Shown here one piece after another: positions 58,965 to 60,552 of a stretch of 60,552 bases of DNA; position 1 is the stretch's first letter; every line of letters begins with the position of its first letter. Source of the stretch: Lachnospiraceae bacterium (lineage in GTDB: Bacteria; Bacillota; Clostridia; Lachnospirales; Lachnospiraceae); assembly GCA_024696945.1 (NCBI GenBank), contig JAILGF010000034.1, forward strand, positions 1-60,552, written 5' to 3'. The notes beneath the pieces are model-generated. The model was not told the DNA's origin and did no database searches. It saw only the letters and a program-made list of their open reading frames with translations. Made by a program: the position numbers and the translations under genes.

Positions 58965-58994
58965 TTGACAATAACAACAATACAGTGATAGAAT
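58965..58994 (+). promoter_or_regulatory. sigma-A promoter of the coiled-coil gene after fliS
   Basis: TTGACA (58965-58970), 18 bp, TAGAAT (58989-58994), 37 bp before ATG 59032. Confidence 0.65.
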
Positions 58995-59031
58995 ACTTAA
59001 AAGGATATGATGAAAGGCGGTTATAACCAAT

Positions 59032-59523
59032 ATGCGTGACAGCGAAAAAGTGACATATTTAAACATTATGACAGATACATTAAAGAAAAAAGATATTTTA
59101 CTTAATGAGCTTAAGACGATAACTTTAGATCAGGCTCAGATTTTGGAAAAGGAAGAATTTGGAACTGATGAGTTTGACAAAACCATAGATCAAAAGCAGA
59201 CAAAGATAGATGAACTCCTAAAACTTGATGATGGTTTTATGGAGATGTATGAGAAGGTAAAGGATACCCTTATAAATGATGGTAAAGAATATGCAGCTGA
59301 GATAGAACAGGCTAAAGCTTTAATTATAAAACAAACCGATACATCCATGGAACTTCAAGCGCTGGAAGAAAAAAACCGCTTGAAACTTTCGGTTCATTTG
59401 GCTAAAGGCCATCAAAAAGGAAAAGACTTTCGCATAAGTTCACGTACTGCAGCAGCTTACTACAAGAATATGAGCAATCGTCACCAAGATGGAGATTCCT
59501 ATTTTTTAGATAGTAAAAAATAA
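59032..59523 (+). CDS. helical FlgN/FliT-like protein of unknown function
   Basis: 163 aa, almost entirely helical. The first 110 residues have heptad patterns (TDTLKKKDILLNELKTITLDQAQILEKE, then ETQ/K-rich helices) similar in style to flagellar chaperones FlgN and FliT, and the last 30 residues are polar (YYKNMSNRHQDGDSYFL). No specific family motif is seen. It stands between fliS and flagellin, which supports a flagellar chaperone role, but it has a sigma-A promoter where its neighbours have sigma-28. GAAAGGCGG precedes ATG 59032. Confidence 0.7.
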   Translation: MRDSEKVTYLNIMTDTLKKKDILLNELKTITLDQAQILEKEEFGTDEFDKTIDQKQTKIDELLKLDDGFMEMYEKVKDTLINDGKEYAAEIEQAKALIIKQTDTSMELQALEEKNRLKLSVHLAKGHQKGKDFRISSRTAAAYYKNMSNRHQDGDSYFLDSKK

Positions 59524-59537
59524 TTTTATATAATTTA

Positions 59538-59560
59538 GGCGGAGAATATAACTCTCCGCC
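59538..59560 (+). terminator. terminator between converging genes
   Basis: GGCGGAGA (59538-59545) pairs with TCTCCGCC (59553-59560), followed by TTGTTAATT. It lies between two genes that run toward each other and can serve both. Confidence 0.72.
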
Positions 59561-59572
59561 TTGTTAATTGTA

Positions 59573-60091
59573 TTAGAGTTTTTCTGGTTCCCCATATTTC
59601 TCTCCGAAAGTCTCAACGGTCATCTTTTTTATAACTTGGGGATTAAGAGGCCTGTCCTGGAAATTGACTCTTGTCTCCGCAATCCTGTCGACAGCTTCCA
59701 TGCCATCGGTCACTTTCCCAAATGCAGCATATCCTCCATCAAGATGAGGGGCATCTTGGTGCATGATAAAGAACTGTGATCCTGCAGAGTCGGGATTCAT
59801 AGCTCTGGCCATTGAAAGAACACCACGTGTATGCTTCAGGTTGTTCTCGAAACCATTCTGTTTGAATTCTCCGGGAATAGAATATCCGGGGCCGCCCATT
59901 CCGGTTCCATCAGGGCATCCACCCTGGATCATAAAGCCTTCTATTACACGGTGGAATATAAGACCGTCATAGTAGTCCTTGTTAATAAGCGAAATAAAGT
60001 TTTTTACGGAATTGGGTGCAACATCGGGATAAAGCTCTGCTTTGATTACATCACCATTCTCCATTTCAATAGTTACAATAGGATTTTGCAT
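59573..60091 (-). CDS. cyclophilin-type peptidyl-prolyl isomerase
   Basis: 172 aa from an ATG at 60091 (MQNPIVTIEMENGDV), which matches the family N-terminus; the frame is open to 60127, but a start there would leave only about five bases after the predicted promoter. Conserved parts are IFHRVIEGFMIQGGCPDGTGMGGPG with the catalytic Arg, GVLSMARAMNPDSAGSQFFI and HLDGGYAAFGKV. It catalyses proline isomerisation and, without a signal peptide, acts in the cytoplasm. It is the only clear gene on the minus strand and sits, seemingly unrelated, inside the flagellar block. Confidence 0.93.
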   Translation of the reverse strand: MQNPIVTIEMENGDVIKAELYPDVAPNSVKNFISLINKDYYDGLIFHRVIEGFMIQGGCPDGTGMGGPGYSIPGEFKQNGFENNLKHTRGVLSMARAMNPDSAGSQFFIMHQDAPHLDGGYAAFGKVTDGMEAVDRIAETRVNFQDRPLNPQVIKKMTVETFGEKYGEPEKL

Positions 60092-60139
60092 TGAAAATAC
60101 CATGCCGAAAATACGGCTTCCTTTCATCAGTATGATGGT

Positions 60140-60167
60140 ATTGTACCATTTCTATAATAAAAGTCAA
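60140..60167 (-). promoter_or_regulatory. sigma-A promoter of the cyclophilin gene
   Basis: Read on the minus strand: TTGACT (60167-60162), 16 bp, TACAAT (60145-60140). It points toward the isomerase gene. Confidence 0.5.
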
Positions 60168-60204
60168 GAATTAAAAATCTTATAAAAAAGTTTTGACGAA
60201 GGGG

Positions 60205-60232
60205 TTAAGTATTCTGTTGATCCATCCGATAT
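60205..60232 (+). promoter_or_regulatory. upstream sigma-28 promoter of flagellin (P1)
   Basis: GGGGTTAAGT (TTAAGT 60205-60210), 15 bp, CCGATAT (60226-60232), followed by a TGTCAGGCAGAAAG start region. Confidence 0.85.
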
Positions 60233-60314
60233 AATTAATGTCAGGCAGAAAGAGAACAACCTCAAAGCTAAAGAGACTAATCTCAAAAAAATATAAAAAA
60301 AATTAAAAAAGGGG

Positions 60315-60342
60315 TTAAGTAATCTCAGACACCTGCCGATAT
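60315..60342 (+). promoter_or_regulatory. downstream sigma-28 promoter of flagellin (P2)
   Basis: GGGGTTAAGT (TTAAGT 60315-60320), 15 bp, CCGATAT (60336-60342), followed by TGTAAGGCAAAAAG. It lies exactly 110 bp from P1 and shares its flanks, so it looks like a local duplication. Confidence 0.87.
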
Positions 60343-60417
60343 AAAAAATGTAAGGCAAAAAGCCTTTGCATAAGATCAATCGGGAGTACGGACCGGGTGG
60401 TCATCAACTAAAATAAT

Positions 60418-60449
60418 GTGGCAAGGAAGCCACTACACATTCAAGGAGG
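60418..60449 (+). promoter_or_regulatory. CsrA-type target hairpin plus Shine-Dalgarno in the flagellin leader
   Basis: GTGGC (60418-60422) pairs with GCCAC (60429-60433) around loop AAGGAA, and the ribosome binding site CAAGGAGG (60442-60449) supplies a second GGA 15 bases further on. This is the same double-site pattern as in the fliD leader and as known for hag in B. subtilis. Confidence 0.65.
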
Positions 60450-60456
60450 AAAAATT

Positions 60457-60552
60457 ATGATAGTACAACACAACATGACAGCCCTTAACGCAAACAGACA
60501 GCTGGGCGTATCAAACTCAAGTTTAGCAAAGTCAACAGAGAAGTTATCAAGC
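60457..60552 (+). CDS. flagellin, N-terminal fragment cut by window edge
   Basis: ATG 60457 with CAAGGAGG upstream opens MIVQHNMTALNANRQLGVSN, the flagellin N-terminal helix (compare MxINxNxxAxNAxRxL), and stays open to the last base. Only 32 residues are present; the rest lies outside the window. Two sigma-28 promoters and a CsrA-type leader stand in front of it. Flagellin is the main filament protein, exported with FliS and capped by FliD, both encoded just upstream. Confidence 0.92.
   Translation, partial: MIVQHNMTALNANRQLGVSNSSLAKSTEKLSS

Overview
The window looks like chromosomal DNA from a motile, low-to-mid GC anaerobic Firmicute, most probably a member of the Lachnospiraceae (Butyrivibrio/Roseburia-like). 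This rests on the gene content: two tandem flgK genes, the FlgM-FlgN-FlgK-FlgL-FliW-CsrA-FlaG-FliD-FliS order, Firmicute-type AddAB instead of RecBCD, sigma-A promoters of the TTGACA/TATAAT type and strong AGGAGG ribosome binding sites. It carries ordinary housekeeping genes plus one accessory operon; no tRNA, rRNA, CRISPR array, complete insertion sequence or prophage is visible.

Layout. (1) 1-571: window edge, a scar of a group II intron (domains V-VI, minus strand), a terminator and a sigma-A promoter. (2) 572-11242: a five-gene operon encoding a MoxR-type AAA+ ATPase, a DUF5682 protein, a VWA protein, a double-SWIM zinc-finger protein and a DUF4132 giant protein, the same set as the uncharacterised E. 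coli yehL-yehM-yehP-yehQ-yehI genes; a beta-lactamase-fold serine hydrolase, a DUF1858 redox-disulfide protein and an ABC exporter follow. (3) 14.6-22.0 kb: secA, prfB (without the programmed frameshift), a CheW protein, a membrane sensor/SpoIIE-type phosphatase and an RsbW-like kinase. (4) 22.0-31.2 kb: uvrB, then a unit resembling B. subtilis bmrBCD (promoter, 36-codon leader ORF, terminator, two half-transporters of a heterodimeric ABC exporter), then uvrA. (5) 31.3-40.1 kb: yfbR-like HD nucleotidase, a PfkB-family kinase behind a long highly structured leader, a membrane protein with a degenerate GGDEF domain, 6S RNA, a DegV protein, ftsH, a small unknown protein and uvrC. (6) 40.2-49.0 kb: addB, addA, a SAM methyltransferase and hslO (Hsp33). 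(7) 49.0-60.55 kb: late flagellar genes ending in the first 96 bases of a flagellin gene.

Regulation of the flagellar block can be read in the DNA. Five sites share a TTAAGT-N15-CCGATA(T/A) motif, the expected FliA/SigD (sigma-28) promoter, in front of flgM, flaG, fliS and (twice, exactly 110 bp apart) flagellin. fliW and csrA lie in the middle, and the fliD and flagellin leaders each have a small hairpin presenting AAGGA(T/A) in a six-base loop followed by a CAAGGAGG Shine-Dalgarno, which is the expected two-site CsrA target. The window therefore contains both the FlgM/sigma-28 checkpoint and a FliW-CsrA translational checkpoint with probable targets.

The least explained items are the five-gene MoxR/VWA/SWIM/DUF4132 operon, the leader-peptide/terminator in front of the ABC exporter pair, and the 179-nt multi-hairpin element closed by a perfect 14-bp inverted repeat in the leader of the PfkB-family gene. 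All functional statements come from reading the sequence and from family knowledge; no database search was run.
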